Shown piece by piece: positions 1-9,486 of a stretch of 64,000 bases of DNA. The notes beneath the pieces were generated by a model. That model was not told where the DNA came from, did no database searches, and saw nothing but the letters and a program-made list of their open reading frames with translations. The stretch is taken from NCBI RefSeq assembly GCF_014204545.1, contig NZ_JACHLJ010000001.1:930001-994000 (forward strand). Reading direction: 5' to 3'. Origin of the DNA: Brevundimonas vesicularis. GTDB lineage: Bacteria > Pseudomonadota > Alphaproteobacteria > Caulobacterales > Caulobacteraceae. A program made the position numbers and the translations under genes. Positions within the stretch are counted from its first letter, which is position 1, and every line of letters starts with the position of its first letter.

Positions 1-2
1 AG

Positions 3-1127
3 CATTTCCAGGAGACTCTGAACATCAGCCAAGCCGACAGCGCTTGGCTGCAGATCGCCTATTTCGGGGCCTATCTGCTGCTGTCGATTCCCGCGGGGAT
101 GCTGCTGCACGCGCGCGGTTACAAGTTCGGCATCGTCTCGGGTCTTGCGGTGACCGCCATCGGCGCCCTGTTGTTCATCCCGGCGGCGGGCGCGGGCGCC
201 TTCCTGCCCTTCGTCGGCTCTATGTTCGTCCTCGCCGCCGGTCTGTGCATCCTTGAGACCAGCGCCGACACCTACGTCAACGTCCTGGGCGATCCGGCCA
301 AGGCCTCGCAACGTTTGAACCTGGCCCAGTCTTTCAATGCGCTTGGCGTCTTCTTCGGTCCCCTGATCGGCGGCGCGGTCTTTTTCAGCCCGACGACGAC
401 CGAAGCCCTGGGCGGCGCGACCCGTTCGATCCAGATCGTCTACGGGCTGATCGCCGTCGGCGTGGTCCTGTTCGCCCTTGCCGTCTGGCGCGCCCGCCTG
501 CCGGAGACCGGTCTGTCCGACCACGGCGGCGCGGTGCAAGGCGACGCCCCTGCCCTGCCCCTGTCCAAACAGCCGCACTTCGTCGCCGGCGTGATCACCC
601 AAGCCCTCTACATCGGCGCCCAGGTCGGCATCGGCGCCTATTTCATCAATCTGGTGACGCATAATTGGCAGGGCCTGACGTCGCAACAGGGCGCCTTCAT
701 GCTGTCGCTCGCGGCCATCGGCTATCTGGTGGGTCGTTTCTTCGCCACCGCCCTGCTGCTGAAGATCAAGCCACGCGTGCTTCTGACGGCCTATGGCGTC
801 ATCAATATCGTGCTGACGCTGATTGTCGCCGCCGGCATCGACAAGGTCTCGCCCATCGCCCTGCTGGCCGTCTTCTTCTTCATGTCCACCATGTTCGCGA
901 CCATCTTCGCCTTGGGCACCGCCGGCCTGGGCGCCGGCACCAAGAAGGCCTCGTCCCTCATGGTCATGGCCATTGGCGGCGGCGTTCTGCTGCCTTGGCC
1001 GATGGGCCGGATCGCCGATCTGTACGGCGCCAATGTCGCCTTCCTCCTGCCCGCCGCCTGCTTCGCCGTCGTCGCCTGGTACGGCTGGAAAGGTGCGGGG
1101 CTGGGACTGAAGGCGGAGGCGAAGTGA
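3..1127 (+). CDS. FucP-like MFS sugar transporter (5' end missing)
   Basis: Major facilitator superfamily permease, partial. The frame is open from base 3, and the first visible residues read HFQETLNISQADSAWLQIAY followed by FGAYLLLSIPAGM, a segment typical of the FucP/sugar:proton symporter branch near TM1-TM2. About 374 residues with many hydrophobic helices are visible, so only the N-terminal part of a usual ~410-430 aa protein is lost. The stop codon overlaps the next start by one base (TGATG), so it is translated together with the glycoside hydrolase-like gene. Next to an oligogalacturonate lyase and the uxaC operon, the likely cargo is galacturonate or a pectin-derived monosaccharide; this is inferred from context only. 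Confidence 0.85.
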   Translation, partial: HFQETLNISQADSAWLQIAYFGAYLLLSIPAGMLLHARGYKFGIVSGLAVTAIGALLFIPAAGAGAFLPFVGSMFVLAAGLCILETSADTYVNVLGDPAKASQRLNLAQSFNALGVFFGPLIGGAVFFSPTTTEALGGATRSIQIVYGLIAVGVVLFALAVWRARLPETGLSDHGGAVQGDAPALPLSKQPHFVAGVITQALYIGAQVGIGAYFINLVTHNWQGLTSQQGAFMLSLAAIGYLVGRFFATALLLKIKPRVLLTAYGVINIVLTLIVAAGIDKVSPIALLAVFFFMSTMFATIFALGTAGLGAGTKKASSLMVMAIGGGVLLPWPMGRIADLYGANVAFLLPAACFAVVAWYGWKGAGLGLKAEAK

Positions 1128-3409
1128 TGCGTCTTCGCACCGCCCTCCTCGCCTTCACGCTGTTGGCCGGCTCTACGGCGGCCTGCGCTCAAACGGTCGC
1201 GCCCACCCCTGCCATCGCACCGGCCACACCAATCGACCGCCATGCGCTGGTCACGCGCCACAACGTGACCTTGACCGCCATCGATCGCCATGCGCCGATC
1301 ATGCTGGGCAATGGCGACCTGGGCTTCACCGCCGACATCACCGGGCTTCAAACCTTCCCGGAACAGTATTCGGAATTGGCGCCTCTGTTGACCATGGCCC
1401 AATGGGCCTGGCACAGCTTTCCTAACCCGAACGGATATAGTGAACAGGACGGCCTGATCGATGTGCCCGTGCCGGGCCGGGGCGAACAGCCCTATGCTTG
1501 GATGAAGTCTTGGTCCGTGGCCGAGACGCAACCCGCCTACACCTGGCTGCGGGCCAATCCGCATCGGTTCTCGCTCAGTCGCATCGGCCTGACCTTCGCC
1601 GACGGCAAGGCGCTGGACTTCGCCAAGATCGCAGACACGTACCAGACCCTGGACTTGTGGTCCGGTGCCCTGACCAGCCGCTTCACCTACGACGGCCAGT
1701 CGGTCGAGATCGTGACCCGCGTCCACCCGATGGTGGACATGCTCATGGTCGAGATCGCCTCGCCTCTCGTTTCATCTCAGGGCCTGGGCGTCCAGGTCCG
1801 CTATCCCGGCGTGAATCCCGCCATCAATCCCGACCCGACGATGTTCCACAGCGATGGCGAACAGAGCCTGAATATCGTCGCCTCCGACACAGGCGACGTC
1901 CACATTCGCCGCACCTTGGACGGCGCCACCTATTATTCCGGCATCACCGCATCCGGTAAGATCGAACAAAGCGCCCCCGACACTTTTCGCGTGGCTGCTG
2001 CTGGGCGCGAGCGGCTGACCGTCATGGTCCGCTTCGATCAGCAGGAGCCTGTTGAGAAGACGCCTGCTTATTCCGCCAGCGTCCAGGCGACGACCGCCCA
2101 CTGGAACGGTTTCTGGACTCATGGCGGCGCCGTTGATTTCACGGGCTCCACCGATCCACGAGCGGCAGAGTTGGAACGTCGCGTCGTCCTGTCGCAGTAC
2201 CTGTCGGCGGTGAACGGCGCCGGCGAATTGCCGCCGCAGGAAGAAGGCCTGTTCTCCAACAGCTGGTACGGCAAGTTCCACCTGGAAATGCATCCCTGGC
2301 ACGCCGGCTGGCAGGCGATGTGGGGTCACGCCGACATGCTTGAGCGCAGTCTGCCCTGGTATGTCGGCAATCTGGACAATGCGCGCGCCGAGGCCGCGCG
2401 TCACCACGTCAAGGGCGCCTGGTGGCCCAAGATGGTGGGGCCAGAGGGTCGCAATAGCCCCAGCCTGGTTTCGCCCTTCATCATGTGGCAGCAGCCGCAT
2501 CCAATCCTTTTGGCCGAACTGGTCTGGCGGGCCGAGAAGGATCCGGCCGTGCTGGATCGATACGGCGAGGTGGTCGAGGCCACGGCCGATCTTTTGGCCA
2601 CCTGGCCTATCGAACGCGACGGCCGGCTGAACTTGGGCACGCCGATGATCCCGGCGCAGGAGAACTATGATCCGCTGACCACGGTGAACCCGACCTTCGA
2701 GGTCGAGTATTTCCGCTGGGCTCTCGAAACCGCGCAGCAATGGCGCGAACGCAGAGGTCAGGCCCGCCGCGCCGACTGGGATCAGGCCCTGGCCAAGATC
2801 GCGCCGCCGCCGATGAGGGACGGCCTGTATCTGCCCGTCGAGAGCGTGCCGGACTTTTGGGAGACGGCCATGTCCGACGCCTGCCGCCGACACGCGGCGG
2901 CGGCTCAGTGCAAGAACCGCGACCACCCCTCCTTCCTGATGGCCTATGGCTTCATTCCCGGCGCGCGGATCGATCCGGCCGCCATGCGCCGCACCTTTGA
3001 AGCGGTGGAGCAGACCTGGGACGTGCGCCAGACCTGGGGCTGGGACTTCCCGATGATGGCGATGACGGCGGCTCGCCTTGGCGAACCGGACAAGGCGGTG
3101 AACTGGCTGTTCGCCGACCTGAAGAACAATCAGTGGGGCGTTACCGGCATGACCCCGCGCGTTCACCTGGACGAACACGCCGACGAACTGGTGCCCGTCT
3201 CGGCCGGCGCCGGCGGCGTGACAATGGCGGTCAATCCGGATGGTCCGGGCTATCGCCGCGCAGCCGAGACCTATTTCCCGTCCAACGGATCCCTGCTTAT
3301 GGCCGTCGGTTTGATGGCGGCGGGTTGGGACGGGTCCAGCGGCCACGCGCCCGGCTTCCCAAAGGAAGGCTGGACCGTCCGCGTCGAAGGCCTGACCCCC
3401 GCGCCGTAA
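1127..3409 (+). CDS. Exported six-hairpin glycoside hydrolase-like protein
   Basis: Protein of 760 aa with a Sec signal peptide (MRLRTALLAFTLLAG..., probable cleavage after ACAQ). The mature part begins with a beta-rich domain containing APIMLGNGDLGFTADITG (about residues 55-75), and a helical second half rich in W, H and E follows, in the style of six-hairpin (alpha/alpha)6 enzymes related to GH65/GH95-like proteins. I cannot assign a family number with certainty or point to the catalytic acid. The start ATG overlaps the MFS stop, and a PL22 lyase follows 26 nt downstream, so a periplasmic role in trimming pectin-derived oligosaccharides is likely but inferred. Confidence 0.75.
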   Translation: MRLRTALLAFTLLAGSTAACAQTVAPTPAIAPATPIDRHALVTRHNVTLTAIDRHAPIMLGNGDLGFTADITGLQTFPEQYSELAPLLTMAQWAWHSFPNPNGYSEQDGLIDVPVPGRGEQPYAWMKSWSVAETQPAYTWLRANPHRFSLSRIGLTFADGKALDFAKIADTYQTLDLWSGALTSRFTYDGQSVEIVTRVHPMVDMLMVEIASPLVSSQGLGVQVRYPGVNPAINPDPTMFHSDGEQSLNIVASDTGDVHIRRTLDGATYYSGITASGKIEQSAPDTFRVAAAGRERLTVMVRFDQQEPVEKTPAYSASVQATTAHWNGFWTHGGAVDFTGSTDPRAAELERRVVLSQYLSAVNGAGELPPQEEGLFSNSWYGKFHLEMHPWHAGWQAMWGHADMLERSLPWYVGNLDNARAEAARHHVKGAWWPKMVGPEGRNSPSLVSPFIMWQQPHPILLAELVWRAEKDPAVLDRYGEVVEATADLLATWPIERDGRLNLGTPMIPAQENYDPLTTVNPTFEVEYFRWALETAQQWRERRGQARRADWDQALAKIAPPPMRDGLYLPVESVPDFWETAMSDACRRHAAAAQCKNRDHPSFLMAYGFIPGARIDPAAMRRTFEAVEQTWDVRQTWGWDFPMMAMTAARLGEPDKAVNWLFADLKNNQWGVTGMTPRVHLDEHADELVPVSAGAGGVTMAVNPDGPGYRRAAETYFPSNGSLLMAVGLMAAGWDGSSGHAPGFPKEGWTVRVEGLTPAP

Positions 3410-3435
3410 TCCAGAAAACCGAGAGGACCGCCCCG

Positions 3436-4887
3436 ATGACGACCTCGAGACGCACCGCCCTGAAGGCCCTGCTCAGCGCCCCCGCCGTCGGCGCCTTCGC
3501 CACGACGACCGTTCAGGCGCAGGCTACGCCGGCCGTCCCGCCAGTGCCGGGACAGACCCCCGTCTGGCCCGCGCCCAACACCGCCCCACCTTCGACTCAG
3601 GAGGCGCCGGGCGAGCGGCCGCGCTGGGACGGCCCCGTGCCGACCGAGTGGGTCGATCCGAAGACCGGCCATCGCATCCGCCGCGTCTCGCCCGATGGCG
3701 GGGGCGGAAAGCCCTATTTCTACAAGAACATGTTCTTGCCCAACAAGGTCGGGGCGCCCGACCTGATGGTCATCTCGACGCCTCAGGGCATCTCGACCGT
3801 CAATCTGGCGACCTGGGCCGTCGACGTTCTGGTGCCCGATCATGACGCCGACCTGATGTTCACGGGCCGCAAGGGGCGCAACGTCTATTATTCGGTGACC
3901 GCGCCTGGCGAAGGCCAGTTGATGGACCGCGCCAAGACCCTGTTCGTCATCGACGTCGACACCAAGCAGCGTCGCGAGATCGGCCGGATACCGAACGGTC
4001 AGATCAATTCGGTCAATGCCGATGAGAGCCTGCTCCTGGGCTTCGTGGCCTATGACAGCCAACCGCTACAGCCGACCGTGCCCGATCCGCGCAACCGCCG
4101 CTTCGATCAGGCCGAATACGAAGCTGATGGGCCGGACGGAAAGCCGCTGAACTTCGCCCGCGCCAAGGGCGTGCGGATGCTTCAACGCTGGGCCGCGCGC
4201 TATCCGATGGAAATCTTCGTCATCGACCTGATCACGGGCGAGCGACGCGTGATCCACAAGACCAACGAATGGATCGGCCACACCCAGTTCTCCCCCACCG
4301 ATCCCCGGCAGATCATCTTTTGCCATGAAGGGCCTTGGCACCGCGTGGATCGAATGTGGGCTATCCGCGCCGACGGCACGGGCCTGAGAAAGACGCATCA
4401 GCGGACGATGAACTTCGAGATCTTCGGCCACGAATGGTTCAGCCCGGACGGCAAACAGGTGCTCTATGACCTGCAAACCCCGCGCGGCCAGGTCTTCTGG
4501 GTCGCCTCGGTCGATCTGGAGACGGGCCGCCGGGTCTATCGCAAGGTCGAGCAGAATGACTGGTCGGTTCATTACAACGTCTCGCCGGACGGCAGCCTGT
4601 TCGCTGGCGACGGCGGCGACGGCGACATGGTCGCGCATGCGCCAGACGGTAAATGGCTCGTCCTGTTGCGCCCCGAACCGATCGTCGATGAAGATCCGTC
4701 CAGCGACAAGGAAGACCAGATCTTCGTCGAATATCTGCGCTCCGAGCGTCTCGTGGATATGTCCAACCACGACTACCGGCTTGAGCCGAATCTGACCTTC
4801 ACGCCGGACGCAAAATGGATCGTCTTCGTGTCGAACATGCACGGCGCCAACCACGTCTATGCTGTCGAAGTCGATCGCCGCGCCTAG
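3436..4887 (+). CDS. ogl: Oligogalacturonate lyase, PL22, with Tat signal
   Basis: Cleaves (unsaturated) di- and oligogalacturonides to give 4-deoxy-5-hexosulose uronate. The 483 aa product carries the PL22 hallmark FCHEGPWHRVDRMWAI (H297-E298-G299-P300-W301) preceded by GHTQFSP (H282) and followed by FGHEWFSPDG (H332), within repeated beta-propeller-like blades. The N-terminus SRRTALKALLSAPAVGAFA is a twin-arginine signal, and about 90 residues precede the region that matches the ~388 aa cytoplasmic enterobacterial enzymes. The protein is therefore predicted to act in the periplasm. The start is supported by a GAGAGGA ribosome binding site just upstream. It lies downstream of the sugar importer and hydrolase, ahead of the TonB receptor. 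Confidence 0.9.
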   Translation: MTTSRRTALKALLSAPAVGAFATTTVQAQATPAVPPVPGQTPVWPAPNTAPPSTQEAPGERPRWDGPVPTEWVDPKTGHRIRRVSPDGGGGKPYFYKNMFLPNKVGAPDLMVISTPQGISTVNLATWAVDVLVPDHDADLMFTGRKGRNVYYSVTAPGEGQLMDRAKTLFVIDVDTKQRREIGRIPNGQINSVNADESLLLGFVAYDSQPLQPTVPDPRNRRFDQAEYEADGPDGKPLNFARAKGVRMLQRWAARYPMEIFVIDLITGERRVIHKTNEWIGHTQFSPTDPRQIIFCHEGPWHRVDRMWAIRADGTGLRKTHQRTMNFEIFGHEWFSPDGKQVLYDLQTPRGQVFWVASVDLETGRRVYRKVEQNDWSVHYNVSPDGSLFAGDGGDGDMVAHAPDGKWLVLLRPEPIVDEDPSSDKEDQIFVEYLRSERLVDMSNHDYRLEPNLTFTPDAKWIVFVSNMHGANHVYAVEVDRRA

Positions 4888-4976
4888 GACCATCGGCAGT
4901 TTCTCGAGCCCCAACGCCAGAGATGTCGAGGCTTCATCGACGTTCTCAGCAGGCTCTCTCGGTCGAGACATCATCT

Positions 4977-5004
4977 TGTTGCAAAATGCGGGAGGCTGTT
5001 GCAA
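4977..5004 (+). promoter_or_regulatory. Direct repeat TGTTGCAA, two copies 20 bp apart
   Basis: TGTTGCAA occurs at 4977-4984 and again at 4997-5004, a spacing of exactly 20 bp (about two helical turns), in the 207-bp gap between the lyase and the TonB receptor. Each copy holds the self-complementary TTGCAA core. Spacing and location suggest binding of a dimeric regulator or activator upstream of the receptor promoter. No regulator can be named from the sequence. Confidence 0.35.
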
Positions 5005-5052
5005 TAAGCGATACGTCGCTAATCCGAATATGCGCGACGGCATACCACAAAA

Positions 5053-5066
5053 TGACACCGGTGCCA
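5053..5066 (+). promoter_or_regulatory. LacI-type operator candidate before TonB receptor
   Basis: TGACACCGGTGCCA matches the even-symmetric LacI-family pattern TGxxACCGGTxxCA in every fixed position and ends 28 nt before the receptor ATG. A close relative (GACACCGGTTACCA) lies upstream of uxaC at 12625-12638, which suggests one regulator controls uptake and catabolism. No LacI- or GntR-family gene is inside the window. Confidence 0.5.
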
Positions 5067-5094
5067 GATGGACGCCGGGATGGGGAGAGAACGA

Positions 5095-7851
5095 ATGCGA
5101 CGGACCAACACCCGGACTCTGTGCGCCGTTGGCGTATCCCTGGCGGCCCTGACGGGTGCGTCGGCGGCTGCGGCTCAGGCCGTTCCTGCCTCAGAACCCG
5201 TCACGCAAGACGCTGCCCAGGACGCGACCGTGGTCGATGAAATCGTCGTCACCGGCTTCCGGTCCAGCCTGCAACAGGCGCTGAACATCAAGCGCCGCGA
5301 AGCTGGAGCGGTGGACGCCATCCTGGCTGAAGACATGGCCGACTTCCCGGATCAGAATCTGGCCGAAGCAATCCAGCGCCTGCCCGGCGTCACCATCGAT
5401 CGCGTGAACGGCCAAGGCACGACCATCTCGGTGCGTGGTTTGGGTTCCGATTTCACCCGCACCCGCATCAACGGCCTGGAAGCCCAAGCTGCGTCTGGCG
5501 GCAACCGCAACCGCAGCTTCGACTTCTCAATGTTCGCCTCCGAACTGTTCAACAGCATCAAGGTCCGCAAGACGCAATCGGCCGAGATCGAGGAAGGCTC
5601 GCTGGGCGCCACGGTCGATCTGCAGACCGGTCGCCCCCTGGACTTCAGCGGCAGCGGCCTGAACTCCGCCTTGTCTGTACAGGGCTCGTACAATGATCTG
5701 TCAGAGAAGACCGTGCCGCGGCTCGCGGGCCTGCTCAGCTGGTCGAACGCGGACCGGACTTTCGGCGCGCTGGTGTCAGTCGCCTATTCCGAGCGGTCAC
5801 CGATCCTGGGTAGCTTCAACACGACGCGTTGGCAAAAGGGCGACCCGTCAAACGTCAACGCCGCCGGCAATCCCTATGGGCGCGGCCAGAACTTCGGCGG
5901 CTGCATTCCCTGCACCACGACGGCGCAACGTGACGCCGTCCTGAACGCCTTCTATCCCCGCATCCCGCGCTACACCCTGGGCAATACTCAGGAAGATCGT
6001 CTGGGTATGACGGGCGCGCTGCAATGGCGGCCGAGCGACCGCACCGAGGCGGTGCTGGATGTTCTGTGGTCGCGTTTCAACGCGGAACTGGAAAGCCCGA
6101 ACATCGAAGCCTGGTCGTTCAGTCGCGCCAACGTCAACAGCGTCGTCGTGCGCGATTATGCGATCGACGCCGACAAGAACATCCTGTCCTACGGCGTCTT
6201 CGACAATATGCTGGTTCGCGCCGAAAACGGCTTCACCCGCAACGAAAGCAACTTCTACCAAGCCTCTCTGAACGTCCGCCACGATTTCAGCGACCGGCTG
6301 CATGGCAATCTGAAGGTCGGCGCCAACCGATCCGAAGCCCGCACGCCGCTCAATGTCGCCTATGCCTTCGAGGCCGCGGGCGTAAACGGCTATACCTTCG
6401 ACTTCCGCGAGGATGATCGCCGGCCGCGCATCAACTACGGCTTTGACGTCACTTCGGGTCAGCGCTTCACCCTGGTCAATGCGACGCGCAGCAACGCCGG
6501 AGGCAACTTTGACAATAAGGTCGGCGCAGGCTCGTTGGCCTACGACTGGTCCGACTTCCTGACTTTCAAGATCGGCGGCGAATATCGCACCTATGGGTTC
6601 GAGACCTTTGGCCTGACGCGGACCAAAACGTCTCCGACCGGCGCCGATCGGCTGACCGGGGTCGACAGCATCGGACGCGTCGTCAGCATCGGAGACGGTG
6701 TAAACGCCGGCGCAGGTTCGGACCTCAGCTTCATCGTTCCCGACATTTCCAAGATTGCCGACTTCCTCAGCTTCTATGACGATCCCCTTGCCCCTAATCG
6801 CAGCGAGCGTGAAGTGGACGAAACGGATAAGGGCGTCTTCTTGCAGGCCGACTTCAATACGACTGTTGGAGGTATGGTCCTGCGCGGCAATGCGGGCATC
6901 CGCTATGCCCAGACCGAGGTCACGGCCAAAGGCTGGCAAACCATCGCAGTGGGGACGCCGCCGGTCACGACCTATGACTATGTCACGACCGACAACGACT
7001 ATGACGACGTCTTGCCGTCCTTCAATCTGGCGCTGGAGCCGCGTGACGACGTCGTGATTCGCCTGGGCGCCGCCAAGGTGATGTCGCGTCCGACTCTCGG
7101 CGATCTGACGCCAGGCGGCAGCGTCTCACCGACCACCCGCACCGTCTCCTACGGAAACCCGCTTCTCGACCCGTTCCGCGCCACCAACTACGACTTCTCG
7201 GTCGAGTGGTATTTCCAGAATGAGGGCCTTCTGGCCGCCGCCGTCTTCTACAAAGACATCGACAGCTTCATTACCTCCGAAACCGTCGGCATCCCCTACA
7301 ACCAGTTGGGCCTGCCCAACGAACTGCTTCAGGGCGCTGCCAGCCCGACTGACATCTTCCAGGTCACGCGCCGCCTCAACGGCGAAGGCGGCGCGCTGAA
7401 GGGGATCGAAATTCAGTACCAGCAGCCCTTCACCTTCCTGCCTGGCCTTTGGTCCAACTTGGGCTTCACCGGGAATGTCACCTGGGTTGATTCCGAAGTC
7501 AGCTACGGCACGGCCGGCAAGAATCGCCTGACGGGCCAGTCAAAGAACACCGCCAACGCGACCCTGTATTATGAGGACGGCCCATTCCAGGCCCGCGTCT
7601 CGGTCGCACACCGCAGCCAGTATCTGCTGTCCTTCCCCGGTGCGAACGGCAACTCCGAAGAAGGCGTCAATGACACCACCAACGTCGATGCCTCTATGTC
7701 CTACGAGTTCACGCCGAACCTGACCTTCTCGCTCGAAGGCATCAATCTGACGGACGCCTACACCGACCGTTATGTCGACGTGACCAACCGCGTGTCCGAC
7801 TACCGTCACACCGGCCGGGAAATCGCCGTGGGATTGCGCTGGAAGTATTGA
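5095..7851 (+). CDS. TonB-dependent receptor (Xanthomonas/Caulobacter type)
   Basis: Outer-membrane receptor of 918 aa, probably importing pectin-derived oligogalacturonides. A signal peptide ending SAAAAQA is followed by the TonB box region VVDEIVVTGFRSSLQQAL, the plug domain (NLAEAIQRLPGVTIDRVNGQG, SVRGLGSDF) and a long 22-strand barrel ending in the aromatic residue of LRWKY. This is the TIGR01782-type layout of Caulobacterales and Xanthomonas receptors. The start at 5095 was preferred over an in-frame ATG at 5068 because GGGGAGAG lies five bases upstream. A rho-independent terminator follows. The substrate is inferred from the adjacent lyase and uxa genes. Confidence 0.92.
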   Translation: MRRTNTRTLCAVGVSLAALTGASAAAAQAVPASEPVTQDAAQDATVVDEIVVTGFRSSLQQALNIKRREAGAVDAILAEDMADFPDQNLAEAIQRLPGVTIDRVNGQGTTISVRGLGSDFTRTRINGLEAQAASGGNRNRSFDFSMFASELFNSIKVRKTQSAEIEEGSLGATVDLQTGRPLDFSGSGLNSALSVQGSYNDLSEKTVPRLAGLLSWSNADRTFGALVSVAYSERSPILGSFNTTRWQKGDPSNVNAAGNPYGRGQNFGGCIPCTTTAQRDAVLNAFYPRIPRYTLGNTQEDRLGMTGALQWRPSDRTEAVLDVLWSRFNAELESPNIEAWSFSRANVNSVVVRDYAIDADKNILSYGVFDNMLVRAENGFTRNESNFYQASLNVRHDFSDRLHGNLKVGANRSEARTPLNVAYAFEAAGVNGYTFDFREDDRRPRINYGFDVTSGQRFTLVNATRSNAGGNFDNKVGAGSLAYDWSDFLTFKIGGEYRTYGFETFGLTRTKTSPTGADRLTGVDSIGRVVSIGDGVNAGAGSDLSFIVPDISKIADFLSFYDDPLAPNRSEREVDETDKGVFLQADFNTTVGGMVLRGNAGIRYAQTEVTAKGWQTIAVGTPPVTTYDYVTTDNDYDDVLPSFNLALEPRDDVVIRLGAAKVMSRPTLGDLTPGGSVSPTTRTVSYGNPLLDPFRATNYDFSVEWYFQNEGLLAAAVFYKDIDSFITSETVGIPYNQLGLPNELLQGAASPTDIFQVTRRLNGEGGALKGIEIQYQQPFTFLPGLWSNLGFTGNVTWVDSEVSYGTAGKNRLTGQSKNTANATLYYEDGPFQARVSVAHRSQYLLSFPGANGNSEEGVNDTTNVDASMSYEFTPNLTFSLEGINLTDAYTDRYVDVTNRVSDYRHTGREIAVGLRWKY

Positions 7852-7885
7852 GCTTCCCTCCCTGACGCCTCCAGCGTGACAAACT

Positions 7886-7922
7886 AAAGGCCCGGAGCCA
7901 ACGGCTCCGGGCTTTCTTTTTT
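7886..7922 (+). terminator. Rho-independent terminator after TonB receptor
   Basis: Perfect 10-bp stem GCCCGGAGCC / GGCTCCGGGC (7890-7899 and 7903-7912) with a three-base loop, followed by TTTCTTTTTT. On the minus strand the same hairpin is followed only by CCTTTAG, so it may weakly end the convergent uxaA transcript too. Confidence 0.92.
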
Positions 7923-7968
7923 ACCCACGCGACAGGAGGTGATTGAGGTTCTCGATCCCTTGCCGCCT

Positions 7969-9468
7969 CTACAGATACGCCCCGACCTGCCAAGGCACGA
8001 ACTCGTTGTCGCCGATGCCTAGGGCCTCGGATTTGGACGGCTCGCCTGACGCGATATCGAGCATTTTGCGGAAGATGACCTCGCCGACCTCGGCCAAGCT
8101 GGTTCCGGTCAGGACGGGCGAGGCGTCGATGTCCATGTCCTGGTCCATCCAGTTCGCCAGCCTGGCGTTGGAGGCGACCTTGATCGACGGGGCGGGCTTG
8201 GCGCCGAAGACCGAACCCCGTCCCGTGGTGAAGACGATCAGATTGGCGCCCGAGGCGATCTGGCCCGTCGCCGAGCACGGATCGTAACCGGGGCTGTCCA
8301 TGAAGCTGAGGCCCTTCACCTGAAGCGGTTCGGCGTATCCGATCACGTCGTTCAGCGGGATCGAACCGGACTTGGCCACCGCACCCAGCGACTTCTCCAG
8401 GATGGTGGTCAAACCGCCCTTCAGATTGCCGGGCGACGGATTGTTGTTCAGCTCCATCTGATGGCGATCCGCATAGTCGCGCCACCACGCCAGGCGCGCG
8501 TTCAGCTTGTCCGCAACATTCTGCGACGCCGCGCGCCGCAGCAGCAGGTGTTCTGCCCCCCAGATCTCGGGCGTTTCCGACAGCATGGCCGAGCCGCCGT
8601 GCGCGACCAGCAGATCGACAGCCGCGCCCAAGGCCGGATTGGCGGTGACGCCGGACCAGCCGTCCGAACCGCCGCATTGCAAGCCGACCTTCAGGTGAGA
8701 TGCGGAAACAGGCTGGCGCTGGACCGTGGCGGCTTCGGCGACTAGGTCGCGCACGATGTCGATCCCCGCTTCAATGGCGCGGGCGGTGCCGCCGGCCTCC
8801 TGAATGGTCAGGGTGCGGAGGTGCGAGCCGGATTGCAGGCCTTCGTTGGCCAGCCAGGCGGGGATCTGGTTCGCCTCGCAGCCCAGGCCGACGATCAGGA
8901 TTGAGTGGAAGTTCGGATGCTTGGCATACCCCGCCAAAGTCCGCTGCAGCAGGGTCACGTCGCTGCTGAGCGAAGAGCCGCCGCAACCACCCTGGTGGGT
9001 GAAGGCGACGACGCCGTCCACGCCCTTGGGCAGACTGGAATCCGGGAAGGCGTCGGCGATGTGGCGCGCGACTGTGGCCGAACAGTTCACGCTGGTCAGG
9101 ACGCCGATGTAATTCCGCGTGCCGATGTGACCGTCCGGGCGAACGATGCCGTTGAACGTCGCGCCCGACAGCGGTGCGGGCGGGCGCAGATCGGCGCCGA
9201 CCTCGGCCTTACGCCCGTCCTCGGCCATCGCCAGGTTGTGGACGTGGACGTGGTCCCCGGCGGCGATGGCCGCCTTGGCGCGGCCGATGACCTGGCCATA
9301 GCGGCGAACCAGACCGCCCTCCTCCACCGCATGCCGAGCGATCTTGTGCCCGGTGGCGATGTCGGCGCGCGCCGGCGCGTCCAGGCCCTCGGGCGTGTCG
9401 CCGTTCGCGATGTCGTCCAGGGCGATGGCGACGTCGTCGGCGGGGTTCAGGATCAGGACGCGTGACAT
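7969..9468 (-). CDS. uxaA: Altronate dehydratase
   Basis: Dehydrates D-altronate to 2-keto-3-deoxy-D-gluconate. The 499 aa product has the N-terminal SAF-like domain (about 1-95; ILNPADDVAIALDDI, GHKIARHAV) and the large UxaA/GarD domain (GYVRPDGHIGTRNY-like start, NCSATVARHIADAF, THQGGCGGSS, GLGCEANQIP, LQCGGSDGWSGVTANPALG, CSATGQIASGANLIVFTTGRGS). Length and cysteine-rich motifs fit the iron-dependent family. It is the last gene of the uxaC operon, separated from the reductase gene by 192 bp holding a REP doublet, which could uncouple its expression from the two upstream genes. Confidence 0.95.
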   Translation of the reverse strand: MSRVLILNPADDVAIALDDIANGDTPEGLDAPARADIATGHKIARHAVEEGGLVRRYGQVIGRAKAAIAAGDHVHVHNLAMAEDGRKAEVGADLRPPAPLSGATFNGIVRPDGHIGTRNYIGVLTSVNCSATVARHIADAFPDSSLPKGVDGVVAFTHQGGCGGSSLSSDVTLLQRTLAGYAKHPNFHSILIVGLGCEANQIPAWLANEGLQSGSHLRTLTIQEAGGTARAIEAGIDIVRDLVAEAATVQRQPVSASHLKVGLQCGGSDGWSGVTANPALGAAVDLLVAHGGSAMLSETPEIWGAEHLLLRRAASQNVADKLNARLAWWRDYADRHQMELNNNPSPGNLKGGLTTILEKSLGAVAKSGSIPLNDVIGYAEPLQVKGLSFMDSPGYDPCSATGQIASGANLIVFTTGRGSVFGAKPAPSIKVASNARLANWMDQDMDIDASPVLTGTSLAEVGEVIFRKMLDIASGEPSKSEALGIGDNEFVPWQVGAYL

Positions 9469-9486
9469 GATCTAACCTCGTGTCGT

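Noticed and set aside
4859-5240. Overlapping short frames between the lyase and the TonB receptor
   Set aside because: They overlap both flanking genes and the regulatory elements, and encode low-complexity peptides.
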